A stretch of DNA of 64,000 nt. Source: Lactobacillus sp. CBA3606. Its GTDB lineage: Bacteria > Bacillota > Bacilli > Lactobacillales > Lactobacillaceae. Of the stretch, positions 28,241-39,144 are shown piece by piece. Location of the stretch: NCBI RefSeq assembly GCF_002970935.1, contig NZ_CP027194.1, forward strand, positions 1,984,001 through 2,048,000, in the 5' to 3' direction. Both the position numbers and the translations under genes were made by a program. Under the pieces are notes generated by a model that saw nothing but the letters and a program-made list of their open reading frames with translations, was not told where the DNA came from and searched no databases. Position 1 is the first letter of the stretch; the number at the start of each line of letters is the position of its first letter.

Positions 28241-29053
28241 TTATTTAGTGAGGGCCCAAGTATTAATGGCATGGGCGACGCCGTCTTGGCGGTTGGTTTT
28301 GGTTTCGTACTTAGCGAGCGCCTTTGCTTGGGGAATTGCATTACCCATTGCAACACTATTCGTTGCATATTTAAGCATGCTGAGATCATTGCCTTGATCA
28401 CCGATAGCCATCACTTCATCGGCCGTGAAGCCTAATCGTTCAGCAAGTACTTGTAAGGTCCGACCTTTGCTGGCTGCTGGATTCATCAATTCTAAAAAGT
28501 ATGCCTCTGATTGAACCAAGTAATAACGGTCATAAATTTCAGCTGGAATTTTTTTAATGGCTGCCGCTAGAATCTGGGGGTCATCAATGAACATGCATTT
28601 CACAATCGGCAGATCAGATCGCATCTGTTCAGCGGTTCGATAACGGACGGGCATATTAACTAAGAAACTTTCACCTACCGTATAAGGGCTGATGTTAGCA
28701 TTGGCGGTATAGATATGGTCTTCACTTTCAACGTGACAATGAACACCAATCTTGCGACTCAACGCTTCAATATCAATATAATCATTGTGCGATAGCGTTA
28801 AACTAGTAATAATACGGCCTTCCACGGTTTGAGCCATAGCACCATTGAAGGTCACGACGTATTCGTCATCCCCAGTAATGGCCAATTGCTTTAAAAACGG
28901 CGTGACGCCGCTTAAGGGCCGACCCGTGCAGAGCACCACTTTGATGCCCTGGGCCCGGGCGGCTTGCACGGCCTGGATTGTTGCTGGATTGAGTTCACTG
29001 TGTTCGTTTAGTAGGGTGCCATCCATATCGATGGCAATGAGCTTAACTGACAT
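28241..29053 (-). CDS. Cof-type HAD phosphatase
   Basis: 270 residues. Catalytic motif I DMDGT (D9, D11), motif II Thr near CTGRP, and motif III/IV GDQGNDLSML near residue 214; a large C2B cap lies between. The family dephosphorylates sugar phosphates and similar metabolites (YidA-like). Start ATG at 29053, SD GGAGGAAT on the minus strand. It lies downstream of the HD gene in the same direction with a 32-base gap. Confidence 0.92.
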   Translation of the reverse strand: MSVKLIAIDMDGTLLNEHSELNPATIQAVQAARAQGIKVVLCTGRPLSGVTPFLKQLAITGDDEYVVTFNGAMAQTVEGRIITSLTLSHNDYIDIEALSRKIGVHCHVESEDHIYTANANISPYTVGESFLVNMPVRYRTAEQMRSDLPIVKCMFIDDPQILAAAIKKIPAEIYDRYYLVQSEAYFLELMNPAASKGRTLQVLAERLGFTADEVMAIGDQGNDLSMLKYATNSVAMGNAIPQAKALAKYETKTNRQDGVAHAINTWALTK

Positions 29054-29085
29054 TAGACTAATTCCTCCATGTAAAATAATAAGTG

Positions 29086-30432
29086 TTAAATAATTAACCG
29101 ATCATTTTGAATGTGTTGCTGAAAGGCTTGATAAATAGGATCGAATAAATCAACCTCAGCCGTCCGACTCAACATTTCTTTAGGAAAGAAGAAACGCCGA
29201 TCGCCAGAGACTTTCCCAGTAATCGCCCGGACGAGATCGCTGACTGTTGAGAGTTCAACTAAGCTGCCGTCTTCTTGCATTAATTCAATCTGCGTCCGTG
29301 GTTTTTTCATCTTGGGGTCATAAGCATCGTAAGGTAAATCGTAACTATCATTAGTATCGGTGTAATAATGACTATTAAAGCCGGCCCGCTCGATTAACGT
29401 TTGGAGTTGTGGGACGAGTGACTGCGTTTGGGCATCAATCCGAGCTGATTTTAAAGGCCGGCGATCTAAAAAGCGGGTGGCTAAATCAGCTAAGATTGGA
29501 TCTTGACTATCACGCCAATGGGTAAAGTAGGTGTTTAAGACGCCGTCGTCTAACCGCAGATAGTCTTGTAACGTAAAGTCGTTATTGAAAAATGGTAATA
29601 ACATGTGCGGGGTGGCCTCAGCGTCAGCTGCATGACTTTGATAAAGTTCATTAGCCCGTTCCAATAGGTGGTCTAAAATGACTTCCATTGAACGTGAGAC
29701 TGGATGAAAGTATACTTGCATGTACATTTGAAAGCGGCTGACGATGTAATCTTCAACTGCGTGCATGCCTTCCATCGCAAACGTAATGCCACCTTGATAG
29801 GGATGCATCACCCGTAAAATACGAGTTAAATCAAAATTACCATAATTGGTACCAGTGAAATAAGAATCCCGTAATAAATAATCCATCCGGTCGGCATCAA
29901 TTTGACTAGAAATCATTTGGACGACTTGGGGATTAGGATACGTTTTTTGAATGACCGCAGCGACCTGACTTGGAAATTCTGGTGCCACTTGACGCAAGAC
30001 TTGATTCACTTCAGTTTCCGGTGACGTCAAGATTTTGACGGTCAATGCTTCGTGGTCGGTATGAAAAATATGTTCGAAGGTATGCGAGTAAGCGCCATGG
30101 CCAATGTCATGAAGCAAAGCGGCACACAGTGTGACGAGGCGTTCGCGGTCATCCCAACCGCCGTCACCGGGTGTTTTGGTCGGATAATTGCGTTCAAAGT
30201 TATCACAGATGCGGCGACTAACTTCGTAAACGCCCAAACAATGACCAAAGCGGGAATGCTCGGCGCCATGAAAAGTTAATGACGTGGTGCCCAATTGCTT
30301 GATGCGACGCAACCGCTGAAATTCAGAGGTGTTAATAAGGTCTAGAATCACTTGGTGCTGAATATAGACATAGTCATGGACGGGGTCGCGAAAGACCTTT
30401 TCCATGGGCAATAATTGATTACGATATGACAA
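29086..30432 (-). CDS. HD-domain phosphohydrolase (YwfO-like)
   Basis: 448 residues. The HD motif is complete: HSRFGHCLGVYEVSRRI near residue 60 and LLHDIGHGAYSHTFE near residue 112. Similar to YwfO/dGTPase-like HD proteins that may hydrolyse (d)NTPs. TTG at 30432 has GGAGG seven bases upstream on the minus strand; ATG at 30405 (MEKVFRDPVHDY) lacks an SD but would also give a family-like N-terminus. Lies between lipL and the HAD gene, an order similar to ywfL/ywfO in Bacillus. Confidence 0.88.
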   Translation of the reverse strand: MSYRNQLLPMEKVFRDPVHDYVYIQHQVILDLINTSEFQRLRRIKQLGTTSLTFHGAEHSRFGHCLGVYEVSRRICDNFERNYPTKTPGDGGWDDRERLVTLCAALLHDIGHGAYSHTFEHIFHTDHEALTVKILTSPETEVNQVLRQVAPEFPSQVAAVIQKTYPNPQVVQMISSQIDADRMDYLLRDSYFTGTNYGNFDLTRILRVMHPYQGGITFAMEGMHAVEDYIVSRFQMYMQVYFHPVSRSMEVILDHLLERANELYQSHAADAEATPHMLLPFFNNDFTLQDYLRLDDGVLNTYFTHWRDSQDPILADLATRFLDRRPLKSARIDAQTQSLVPQLQTLIERAGFNSHYYTDTNDSYDLPYDAYDPKMKKPRTQIELMQEDGSLVELSTVSDLVRAITGKVSGDRRFFFPKEMLSRTAEVDLFDPIYQAFQQHIQNDRLII

Positions 30433-30455
30433 TTAAATGCCTCCGTTCACTAATT

Positions 30456-31259
30456 TTATTTAAGGCGTTCTTGACGGCGTCGCATTTGTTGATAAGCGTG
30501 AGCCAAGTGCGCTTGAAACTCAGGCTCGGCGATTAACCGTGGTAATTGTTGCTGGTCGACGGTACCATGTTGTGCGAGAACGGTATCAAAGCGCTGAATG
30601 ACGGTTGGAACCGTTAATGGGCGCTGCAATTTCGCTGCCATGGTCGTCATGACGCGGGGGTCCACTTGGGGAAAACGGTCGTCCAACTGGCCGGCTAAAC
30701 TGGTTTGATAGAATTGTTGGATGAGTTGACTCCGCTGTGTTTGATCACCGTTTACACTGAGATAGAGCATGATGACTAATGCGGAGGCAGTTCGCCGTTG
30801 TGACATGCCGGCGATCTTTTGACCTGCAATACTTAAATCATAAGTCCCCGGGCAATAAGAGTGGGTGATTTCGCCGGCCTGAATCGGCCAAGCTGGCCAA
30901 ACGGCTTGCACATAGCGCGTCATCAGCTGATAAGCAGCTTCAATGGAATAGTCAGCCCGTTGTGCTGGTAAAAAGAGTGAAACATTCAGCACACCGGGAT
31001 CTGAAACGACCGCTAAGCCGCCCGAGTTACGCAATAACGTTTGATAGCCGGCCGCATTAAGGTCAGCGAGCCCCGTCGCTAAGGCTGGCAGTTGTTGATC
31101 GAGTAAGCCTAAGATGACGGTTGCGGGCAACTGCCAATAGTGAACTAATGGTTGCTGGATTTCAGCAGTTAACCATAATAAAGCGTTCGTATAAGCAAAG
31201 CTGTCCACGATTTCGTCAGGCTGGTAAAATTGTGTTAAAGTTGCAATAGTTGACTGCAT
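30456..31259 (-). CDS. lipL: Octanoyl/lipoyl transferase LipL-like
   Basis: 267 residues of the BPL/LplA/LipB fold. Diagnostic features are RNSGGLAVV (77-85), and SYCPGTYDLSIAGQKIAG with Cys136 as the likely acyl-cysteine nucleophile and Lys148 in the conserved position. LipL moves an octanoyl group from GcvH to E2 subunits of dehydrogenases. Pairing with a YwfO-like gene matches Bacillus ywfL. The minus-strand SD is GAGGGGA. A minus-strand TATAAT occurs near 31298-31303. Confidence 0.83.
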   Translation of the reverse strand: MQSTIATLTQFYQPDEIVDSFAYTNALLWLTAEIQQPLVHYWQLPATVILGLLDQQLPALATGLADLNAAGYQTLLRNSGGLAVVSDPGVLNVSLFLPAQRADYSIEAAYQLMTRYVQAVWPAWPIQAGEITHSYCPGTYDLSIAGQKIAGMSQRRTASALVIMLYLSVNGDQTQRSQLIQQFYQTSLAGQLDDRFPQVDPRVMTTMAAKLQRPLTVPTVIQRFDTVLAQHGTVDQQQLPRLIAEPEFQAHLAHAYQQMRRRQERLK

Positions 31260-31584
31260 GACGGTGCCATCCCCTCAAAATATCGGTTACAACGTTAATT
31301 ATACTCGAAAAGTAAGCACCACGCAGGGCAATTACGGGATAGATTAATTTTTAGGGGTTTTTAAGAACATGGCTTATAATTAAACTAGTGATTGATACCG
31401 GCGTTGAGGGGCTAATTTTACCGCCGATATTTGGTTAATTAGTCGAATCCGAGGCTAGTTATTGCTGGTTTCGGCTGGAGCGTTTAAAATAGTATTATTG
31501 ATAATAAGTAATTTAAATAAGGTTGGTTTCAAGCACAGTTGATGACTGGTGACTTGAAACGGCTACTGATTAGGAGGAACAGTG
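31260..31584. other. 325-base divergent gap between lipL and the ywiB-like gene
   Basis: No gene seen. It holds a TATAAT on the plus strand (31375-31380) without a clear -35 and a minus-strand TATAAT for lipL. A perfect 8-base inverted repeat GTTTCAAG/CTTGAAAC (31526-31533 and 31553-31560) lies twelve bases before the SD of the next gene. It has no T-tail, so a regulatory 5'-UTR hairpin or operator is more likely than a terminator. Confidence 0.5.
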
Positions 31585-32022
31585 ATGGACGATTTAACAA
31601 CGGGGGTCCCAGTGGCAATCCATCTGGAGACGCAAGCGGTCCAAGCAGGTGATACCGCTAATTATGCCCTGGATGTTGAGGGTCAGTTAGTACAAATGGG
31701 GGACGCTTTTTACTTGCGGTACAAAGAAGTGAGTGATGATGCGGCGCCCGTTCCCGTAACCATCAAACTGGTTTCCAATGGCGATGTGGTCTTGACGCGG
31801 AGTGCTGAAAATCGGTTACGGCTCCATTTTGCTAATGGCAAACGGATTCAAGCTCGTTATCGGACACCGATGGGTATTTTGCCGGTCGACACGGTGACGC
31901 CGATGCTACAGGTCCGATTACGAGAACGACCATTTTCCGGTGAAGTCAACGTTAACTATCAGTTATATGCGGGCGAACAACCCATTGGCGACTACAAGCT
32001 GCGATTGCAATTTACAGCTTGA
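31585..32022 (+). CDS. DUF1934 (YwiB-like) beta-barrel protein
   Basis: 145 residues from ATG 31585, seven bases after AGGAGG; GTG 31582 is also possible. The sequence is rich in beta strands and matches the calycin-like DUF1934 family (YwiB) in length, and in its location just before rpoE. Function unknown; the fold suggests small-molecule binding. Spacing to rpoE is 44 bases. Confidence 0.82.
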   Translation: MDDLTTGVPVAIHLETQAVQAGDTANYALDVEGQLVQMGDAFYLRYKEVSDDAAPVPVTIKLVSNGDVVLTRSAENRLRLHFANGKRIQARYRTPMGILPVDTVTPMLQVRLRERPFSGEVNVNYQLYAGEQPIGDYKLRLQFTA

Positions 32023-32066
32023 TTTGGTATGATGAACTGTAAACCGTGGAAAGGACGTGCACCAGT

Positions 32067-32684
32067 TTGGAACTAAAACAATTTGATGGACAGAAGAAGT
32101 CCGAATTATCTTTAATCGAGGTTGGTCATGCGATTTTATCGCAACATGGTGATGCCATGGGCTTTGCCGATTTAGCTAACGCGGTACAATCTTATTTAGG
32201 TAAAAGCGACGAAGAGATTCGGGAGCGTTTATCACAATTTTATACCGATTTAAATATCGATGGTAGTTTCATTTCGCTCGGTGATAATATGTGGGGCCTG
32301 CGTGCATGGTACCCATTTGAATCCATTGACGAAGCGGTTATTCATACCGACGATGATGAGGATGAAGATCGGCCTAAGCGTAAAAAGCGTAAGAAGGTTA
32401 ATGCCTTCTTAGCAGACGCCGGGGACGATGATGACGTAATCGATTACGATGACGACGATCCTGAAGACGATGATAACTACGATGATGATGACGATCAGAC
32501 CGATGACGATGATGATTCGGCTAGCGCCAGCAAGTATGATGATTTATCTGGTGTCGATGATACCGATGATGATGCCGCTGACGAAACGTTGCCAGATGGT
32601 ATCGAAGGTCAATTATCCGAGTTGAACGATGACGATGATGATGACGACTTCGATGATGATGACGACGAAACCGAAAACAAGTAG
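32067..32684 (+). CDS. rpoE: RNA polymerase delta subunit
   Basis: 205 residues. TTG 32067 gives MELKQFDGQKKSELSLIEV, the family N-terminus; GTG 32046 would add seven unconserved residues. Residues 1-90 form the HARE-HTH domain; from about 105 the protein is a disordered tail dominated by Asp and Glu, interrupted by a basic RPKRKKRKK stretch near 108-116. Delta displaces nucleic acids from RNA polymerase and speeds recycling. The basic patch before the acidic tail matches the K-tract described in Bacillus delta. Confidence 0.95.
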   Translation: MELKQFDGQKKSELSLIEVGHAILSQHGDAMGFADLANAVQSYLGKSDEEIRERLSQFYTDLNIDGSFISLGDNMWGLRAWYPFESIDEAVIHTDDDEDEDRPKRKKRKKVNAFLADAGDDDDVIDYDDDDPEDDDNYDDDDDQTDDDDDSASASKYDDLSGVDDTDDDAADETLPDGIEGQLSELNDDDDDDDFDDDDDETENK

Positions 32685-32704
32685 CCTATTTGCCAGGATT
32701 TAAC

Positions 32705-34469
<1,765 letters not shown>

Positions 34470-34479
34470 CGATTGAATA

Positions 34480-34513
34480 AATGAGTTTGGGGTAACCCAA
34501 GCTTATTTTTTTT
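34480..34513 (+). terminator. Terminator after pyrG
   Basis: AATGAGTTTGGG pairs with CCCAAGCTTATT through two G-U pairs, GTAA loop, followed by eight T residues. Confidence 0.85.
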
Positions 34514-34687
34514 ACAAGAAAAGTTAAAATCGGTAATGAAAACGGTTAAATTTATTAAGTTTAAAATTTTATGCGCAAAAAAGATTACAGTTTCCTGATA
34601 TTGGTTGTTTTTTTGCATGACATTCTTTATTATGGTTATTGATTGTATGATACAGTGTGACACTTATTTAGCGAGGAAAGTTATGTT

Positions 34688-35968
34688 ATGAAAAAAATGA
34701 TTATCCATGGCGGAAAACGACTTTCTGGGGAATTAACGATCGGTGGCGCAAAAAATAGTACCGTCGCACTGATTCCTGCTGCGATCCTAGCAGACACTCC
34801 GGTCCGATTTGATACGGTTCCGCATATCTTAGACGTACACAATTTAAAAATTATTCTGGAATCGATGAATGTCCATTCCACTTTTGAAAATGATGTTTTA
34901 ACGATTGATCCAACGCATATTAATGAATCTGAATTACCAAGTCACGCAATTAAAAGCTTGCGGGCCTCTTATTATTTTATGGGCGCATTACTCGGGCGAT
35001 TTAATCGAGCAACCGTTACATTCCCCGGTGGGGATAATATCGGTCCGCGTCCAATTGACCAGCACATCAAAGGGTTTAAGGCTCTGGGTGCCAACGTTGT
35101 CGAAAAAAATGATTCCGTTTTTATTTCGACGGGTACGGAAGGCTTACATGGCGCCCGTATTTTCTTAGACGTCGTCTCAGTTGGGGCAACGATTAACATT
35201 ATCTTAGCCGCCGTCAAAGCACACGGGACGACGACTATTGAGAATGCTGCTAAAGAACCTGAAATTATTGATTTAGCCACGTTTTTGAATAACTTAGGGG
35301 CCAAAGTTCGCGGTGCCGGTACGGATGTTATCCGGATTGAAGGTGTGGACTCATTACGGTCACGAGCAACCCACACGATTATTCCTGATCGGATTGAAAC
35401 TGGGACTTATTTGTCATTAGCTGCGGCGATGGGCGATGGCGTCTTATTAAAGAATGTGATTCCAGAACACATGGAGTCCTTCACGGCTAAAATGTTCGAA
35501 ATGGGCGTTGATCTACAGATTAATGAAGATAGTATTTATGTGCCGCGTGTTGGGGAATTAAGCCCAGTGCGGGTTAAGACGATGACCTATCCAGGCTTTG
35601 CCACGGATTTACAACAACCGATTACCCCACTATTATTGCGGGCTAACGGGAGCAGTGTGGTCATTGATACGATTTATCCACAACGAACGCAACACATTGC
35701 ACAACTAAGAAAAATGGGCGCTAATATTCACGTTCAAGATAACTTAATTGTGGTGGGCCATTCAGCTCATCTGCAAGGTGCGCACGTGGAGGCCGGAGAA
35801 ATCCGCTCCGGTGCGGCCTTAATGATTGCTGGACTAATTGCCAATGGAACGACTGAGATTTCTCGCGCCGATAATATTTTACGTGGTTATGACCGAGTGG
35901 TTGAAAAGTTGCATACGTTAGGTGCCGATGTCGAAATCGCAACTGACGAACAGGTTCCTGAGGGCTAA
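34688..35968 (+). CDS. murA: UDP-GlcNAc 1-carboxyvinyltransferase with Asp in place of active-site Cys
   Basis: 426 residues. Lys22 and Asn23 in GGAKNS are as expected. The active-site loop reads FPGGDNIGPRPIDQH: D116 stands where E. coli has Cys115, the residue alkylated by fosfomycin. Later motifs including GVLLKNVIPEHMESF and PGFATDLQQP are intact. The enzyme starts peptidoglycan precursor synthesis by adding enolpyruvate to UDP-GlcNAc. Position between pyrG and rho is that of the second Bacillota paralogue (murZ/murA2). A natural Cys-to-Asp change occurs in some bacteria and gives fosfomycin insensitivity. Confidence 0.95.
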   Translation: MKKMIIHGGKRLSGELTIGGAKNSTVALIPAAILADTPVRFDTVPHILDVHNLKIILESMNVHSTFENDVLTIDPTHINESELPSHAIKSLRASYYFMGALLGRFNRATVTFPGGDNIGPRPIDQHIKGFKALGANVVEKNDSVFISTGTEGLHGARIFLDVVSVGATINIILAAVKAHGTTTIENAAKEPEIIDLATFLNNLGAKVRGAGTDVIRIEGVDSLRSRATHTIIPDRIETGTYLSLAAAMGDGVLLKNVIPEHMESFTAKMFEMGVDLQINEDSIYVPRVGELSPVRVKTMTYPGFATDLQQPITPLLLRANGSSVVIDTIYPQRTQHIAQLRKMGANIHVQDNLIVVGHSAHLQGAHVEAGEIRSGAALMIAGLIANGTTEISRADNILRGYDRVVEKLHTLGADVEIATDEQVPEG

Positions 35969-36003
35969 ATCCGCCCATCATAAGCTGAGAAAGAGCAGTG
36001 ATA

Positions 36004-37293
36004 ATGGAAAAGATTTTAACGATGCATGACCTTGAGCAAAAGACCCTCAAGGAAATTTATACGTATGCGCGTGACTATAAAATTCAATATTATTCACAAA
36101 TGAATAAAAAAGAATTGTCATTAGCAGTTTTAAGAGAACAAGATAAGAAGCGCGGCTTTGTCCAAATGGAAGGTGTCCTTGAAATAATTGGACAAGAGGG
36201 CTACGGCTTTTTGCGTCCAATTAATTACGGCCCTTCTCAAGAGGATATTTACATTTCGCAGTCGCAAATTCATCGTTTTGGATTACGCAATGGGGATTAT
36301 GTCGCTGGGCAAGCTCGGCCACCCAAGCCCAGTGAACGGTATTATGGGTTGATGCGCGTGGGCACCGTTAATGGTAAGGATCCGAATGAGGCGAAACAAC
36401 GGCCCCATTTTCCAGCGCTCACGCCGTTGTATCCCGAACGTCAGATTAAGCTGAGTACCAATAAGCAAACGTTATCAACTCGGTTGATTGATACATTTGT
36501 GCCGATTGGTTTCGGGCAACGGGGCTTAATTGTTGCGCCCCCTAAGGCGGGGAAAACGACGCTGCTTAAAAATATTGCTAATGGGATTATGACGAATTAT
36601 CCCCAAGCAAAATTAATCATGTTATTAATTGATGAACGGCCAGAAGAAGTGACTGATTTGGAACGCTCGATTAAAGGCGAGGTTGTGAGCTCAACTTTCG
36701 ATCAACAACCACAAAACCATGTTCGTGTGGCAGAACTGGTCTTGGAGCGGGCCCGTCGCTTAGTAGAAGATAAACAGGATGTGGTCATCTTGTTAGATTC
36801 CATCACACGGTTGACGCGTGCGTACAACTTAACGATGCCTTCTAGTGGGCGCACGTTATCTGGTGGTTTAGACCCAACGGCTTTCTATAAGCCCAAGCGG
36901 TTCTTCGGTTCAGCCCGAAATATTGAAGAGGGCGGTAGTCTGACAATCTTAGGGACGGCATTAGTCGAAACGGGTAGTCGGATGGACGATATGATTTATG
37001 AGGAATTTAAGGGAACCGGTAACTCGGAGTTACAGCTCTCCCGGGAATTGGCCGAACGGCGAGTCTTCCCCGCACTAGATTTGAAACAATCTAGTACGCG
37101 AAAAGAAGAACTCTTGTTGCGGCAGGCTAATTTAGAGCCAGTCTGGCAATTACGGCGGTCAATGACGGGGAATGCGTTGGAGTATACGGAACAGATTCTC
37201 CAATTCTTAAAGCATACCGATACTAATACGGCGTTCTTACACGATTTAGGCAGTCTGAAATTTAATCCAGCTAGTCGGCGGTCACATAGATAA
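36004..37293 (+). CDS. rho: Transcription termination factor Rho
   Basis: About 429 residues. N-terminal helical domain, cold-shock RNA-binding fold ([16 protein letters not shown] near residue 50), then the RecA-like ATPase with Walker [12 protein letters not shown] and Walker [17 protein letters not shown]. It acts as a hexameric RNA translocase that ends transcription. Start is unclear: GTG 35998, ATG 36004 and ATG 36022 are all in frame; the SD is weak (AAAGAG). 36004 is chosen as a compromise. Confidence 0.95.
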   Translation: MEKILTMHDLEQKTLKEIYTYARDYKIQYYSQMNKKELSLAVLREQDKKRGFVQMEGVLEIIGQEGYGFLRPINYGPSQEDIYISQSQIHRFGLRNGDYVAGQARPPKPSERYYGLMRVGTVNGKDPNEAKQRPHFPALTPLYPERQIKLSTNKQTLSTRLIDTFVPIGFGQRGLIVAPPKAGKTTLLKNIANGIMTNYPQAKLIMLLIDERPEEVTDLERSIKGEVVSSTFDQQPQNHVRVAELVLERARRLVEDKQDVVILLDSITRLTRAYNLTMPSSGRTLSGGLDPTAFYKPKRFFGSARNIEEGGSLTILGTALVETGSRMDDMIYEEFKGTGNSELQLSRELAERRVFPALDLKQSSTRKEELLLRQANLEPVWQLRRSMTGNALEYTEQILQFLKHTDTNTAFLHDLGSLKFNPASRRSHR

Positions 37294-37296
37294 CCG

Positions 37297-37325
37297 TTGC
37301 GTGTTGCGCGGATTCATGATAAGAT
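37297..37325 (+). promoter_or_regulatory. Promoter of rpmE2
   Basis: TTGCGT (37297-37302), 17-base spacer, TAAGAT (37320-37325). It lies just after the rho stop, so rpmE2 can be transcribed on its own. Confidence 0.55.
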
Positions 37326-37395
37326 ATTTAGCGTTGATTAAAACTATGATAATCTCTGTCTCAGCAAATGATTCAGGGCAAAGGAGCGTAATATT

Positions 37396-37641
37396 ATGCA
37401 AAAAGGAATTCATCCAGATTACCACCAAGTGGTTTTCCAAGATTCAACAACTGGTTTTAAGTTTATCTCTGGTTCAACAGCAACGTCTGACGAAACTGTT
37501 GAATGGGAAGACGGTAACACTTACCCATTAATCCGGGTTGAAGTTACTTCGGACTCACATCCTTTCTACACTGGTAAGCAAAAGTTTACCAAGGTCGATG
37601 GTGCGGTCGATCGTTTCAACAAGAAATATGGTCTCAAATAA
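37396..37641 (+). CDS. rpmE2: 50S ribosomal protein L31 type B
   Basis: 81 residues. The N-terminus [16 protein letters not shown] and the later [10 protein letters not shown] and [10 protein letters not shown] are typical of L31. It lacks the CxxC zinc motif, so it is the zinc-independent type B form. In organisms with both types, type B replaces type A when zinc is scarce; no second copy is in the window. AAAGGAG lies upstream. Confidence 0.96.
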   Translation: MQKGIHPDYHQVVFQDSTTGFKFISGSTATSDETVEWEDGNTYPLIRVEVTSDSHPFYTGKQKFTKVDGAVDRFNKKYGLK

Positions 37642-37654
37642 GCGTTTATTTAAT

Positions 37655-37688
37655 AAAAAGTCAGCCGAATTATCGGGTGACTTTTTTT
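37655..37688 (+). terminator. Terminator after rpmE2
   Basis: AAAAAGTCAGCCGA/TCGGGTGACTTTTTTT imperfect stem with an ATTA loop and T-run. Confidence 0.88.
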
Positions 37689-37741
37689 GTGTTTTCGCTA
37701 ATTGTTGTGAGTGGGCGCTCGAAGTCGACGCACTTGCTCAT

Positions 37742-37790
37742 CAATACAAAACAGCCGCTGCAAGAAGTTTGACTTCTTACAGCGGCTGTC
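37742..37790 (-). terminator. Terminator of the minus-strand baeRF-like gene
   Basis: ACAGCCGCTG...CAGCGGCTGT stem with inner AAGAAGT/ACTTCTT pairing; on the minus strand it is followed by TTTTGTATTG. Confidence 0.75.
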
Positions 37791-37807
37791 TTTGGAATCA
37801 GTTAAGA

Positions 37808-38947
37808 TTAGTAACGTAATAACGCTAGGGCAGCCGTCTCAACGGGCATCCGCTTAGCTGGAATAATTCGAATCTGACCTTGCTTACTCATGACCACATC
37901 GACTAAATCGTCGATTAAGTTATCTGGCATGCGCAATTCAGTGGTTTGAACCTGACCACTAGCGGTAATGGTCCCACTGACTTGAGCATCCGTTGCGACA
38001 ATTAGGGTATCAATTCGACCAGCTAAGGCCGGCTTAATCATGTCAAATGGATCATCTAAGGCTAATTGTCTTGACTTGGCATTATCGTAACGAGTTAAGA
38101 GAATATCCGTTAATTCGGTATGCCATTTCGTTTGAATCGGAGTGGTTGCCGCTTGGATTTCCGTTAAGGATAGGCCATTTGGCGATGTCTCGATTAATAG
38201 GTGTTGTGACAAGTACGGGTTCTTACTAAGTTTCCGGAAAGCGGCCTGATTGTTCCCCAAACTCATCAAGATTAATGGGCGTTGTGACGCCTGCGAGTAG
38301 TGGGTTAAACAATACTGGTCGACTTGCAAGAAGTAGTTACGTTGGTCAATTTCGCGTTCTTCAGCTTTAGCATTGTGACCATGATAGTTGACACCATGAG
38401 CTGGGCTTGAGTTAAAGTTTAAGTCACCACCACGTTTTTCAGACCCTAGGGCTTTTTTCAGTGTAGTGGGGGCGTCATCTGGCAACGGTACTGCTGTTAA
38501 TTGACCTTGGCGTTGTTGGTAAAGCGCCATTGTAGTTTCACTTAGGGCTAAGAGGTCAAAATCGAATTCATTTTGACGGTCCGCTAAGATTGGTCGAATC
38601 GCTGGCATACTGTTGACGATGACTTGATTATCAGTAGGCGTTTGTAAATCGAAAATTAATAGTTGTTGGGCGTTAGCAATCAAGCCAGTTTGTGGGCCAG
38701 TATGCTTTAACCAGAAACTATTGTCATTAGCTAATTGATCGAATTGGACTTGGAACGGTCGAAAACTCGTTTTAGGAAAGCGTTGCGTTAATTGTTCCTG
38801 AGCGTCACTCACGAGTTGTTTAAATTGTAAACGGCGTCGGTTCAAATCGTTTAAAACGGCTTCAGTGTTCAGATAGATGGCGATGAATGGTCCGGCATCG
38901 CGTTGTTGCATTAATTGGTTAAGATCATTTTTTACCATGATATCCAT
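37808..38947 (-). CDS. Possible baeRF-type (bacterial eRF1-like) protein
   Basis: 379 residues, soluble, no signal peptide. The N-terminal part starts LMQQRDAGPFIAIYLNTE and the middle carries a Gly/His-rich loop (VNYHGHNAKAEEREIDQRNYF near residues 187-207), followed by a Rossmann-like third domain ending in a short hydrophobic tail. This arrangement recalls the bacterial archaeo-eukaryotic release factor (baeRF) families, which share folds with eRF1/Vms1 and may act on stalled ribosomes. The assignment is from remembered features only. Transcribed alone, opposite to rpmE2 and sortase. Confidence 0.55.
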   Translation of the reverse strand: MDIMVKNDLNQLMQQRDAGPFIAIYLNTEAVLNDLNRRRLQFKQLVSDAQEQLTQRFPKTSFRPFQVQFDQLANDNSFWLKHTGPQTGLIANAQQLLIFDLQTPTDNQVIVNSMPAIRPILADRQNEFDFDLLALSETTMALYQQRQGQLTAVPLPDDAPTTLKKALGSEKRGGDLNFNSSPAHGVNYHGHNAKAEEREIDQRNYFLQVDQYCLTHYSQASQRPLILMSLGNNQAAFRKLSKNPYLSQHLLIETSPNGLSLTEIQAATTPIQTKWHTELTDILLTRYDNAKSRQLALDDPFDMIKPALAGRIDTLIVATDAQVSGTITASGQVQTTELRMPDNLIDDLVDVVMSKQGQIRIIPAKRMPVETAALALLRY

Positions 38948-39144
38948 AGGTCCAACCTACTTTCTTTTAGTTGATGTTAATAGCATAACAGACCAAGTAT
39001 CGATTATGCAAATGTTATGAACTGAATAAGTAATAATTGATTGTTTAAAAACATTTAAGAACGCCCCTTTCTTATTGGGGCTAATTAAGGTATATTTACG
39101 TTGAACTGTGATGATAATGGTTAAGGATTGGGGGAGGTCTGGCG

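Noticed and set aside
34972-35376. 134-codon minus-strand frame inside murA
   Set aside because: Shadow of murA, no SD, and murA is conserved over the whole range.
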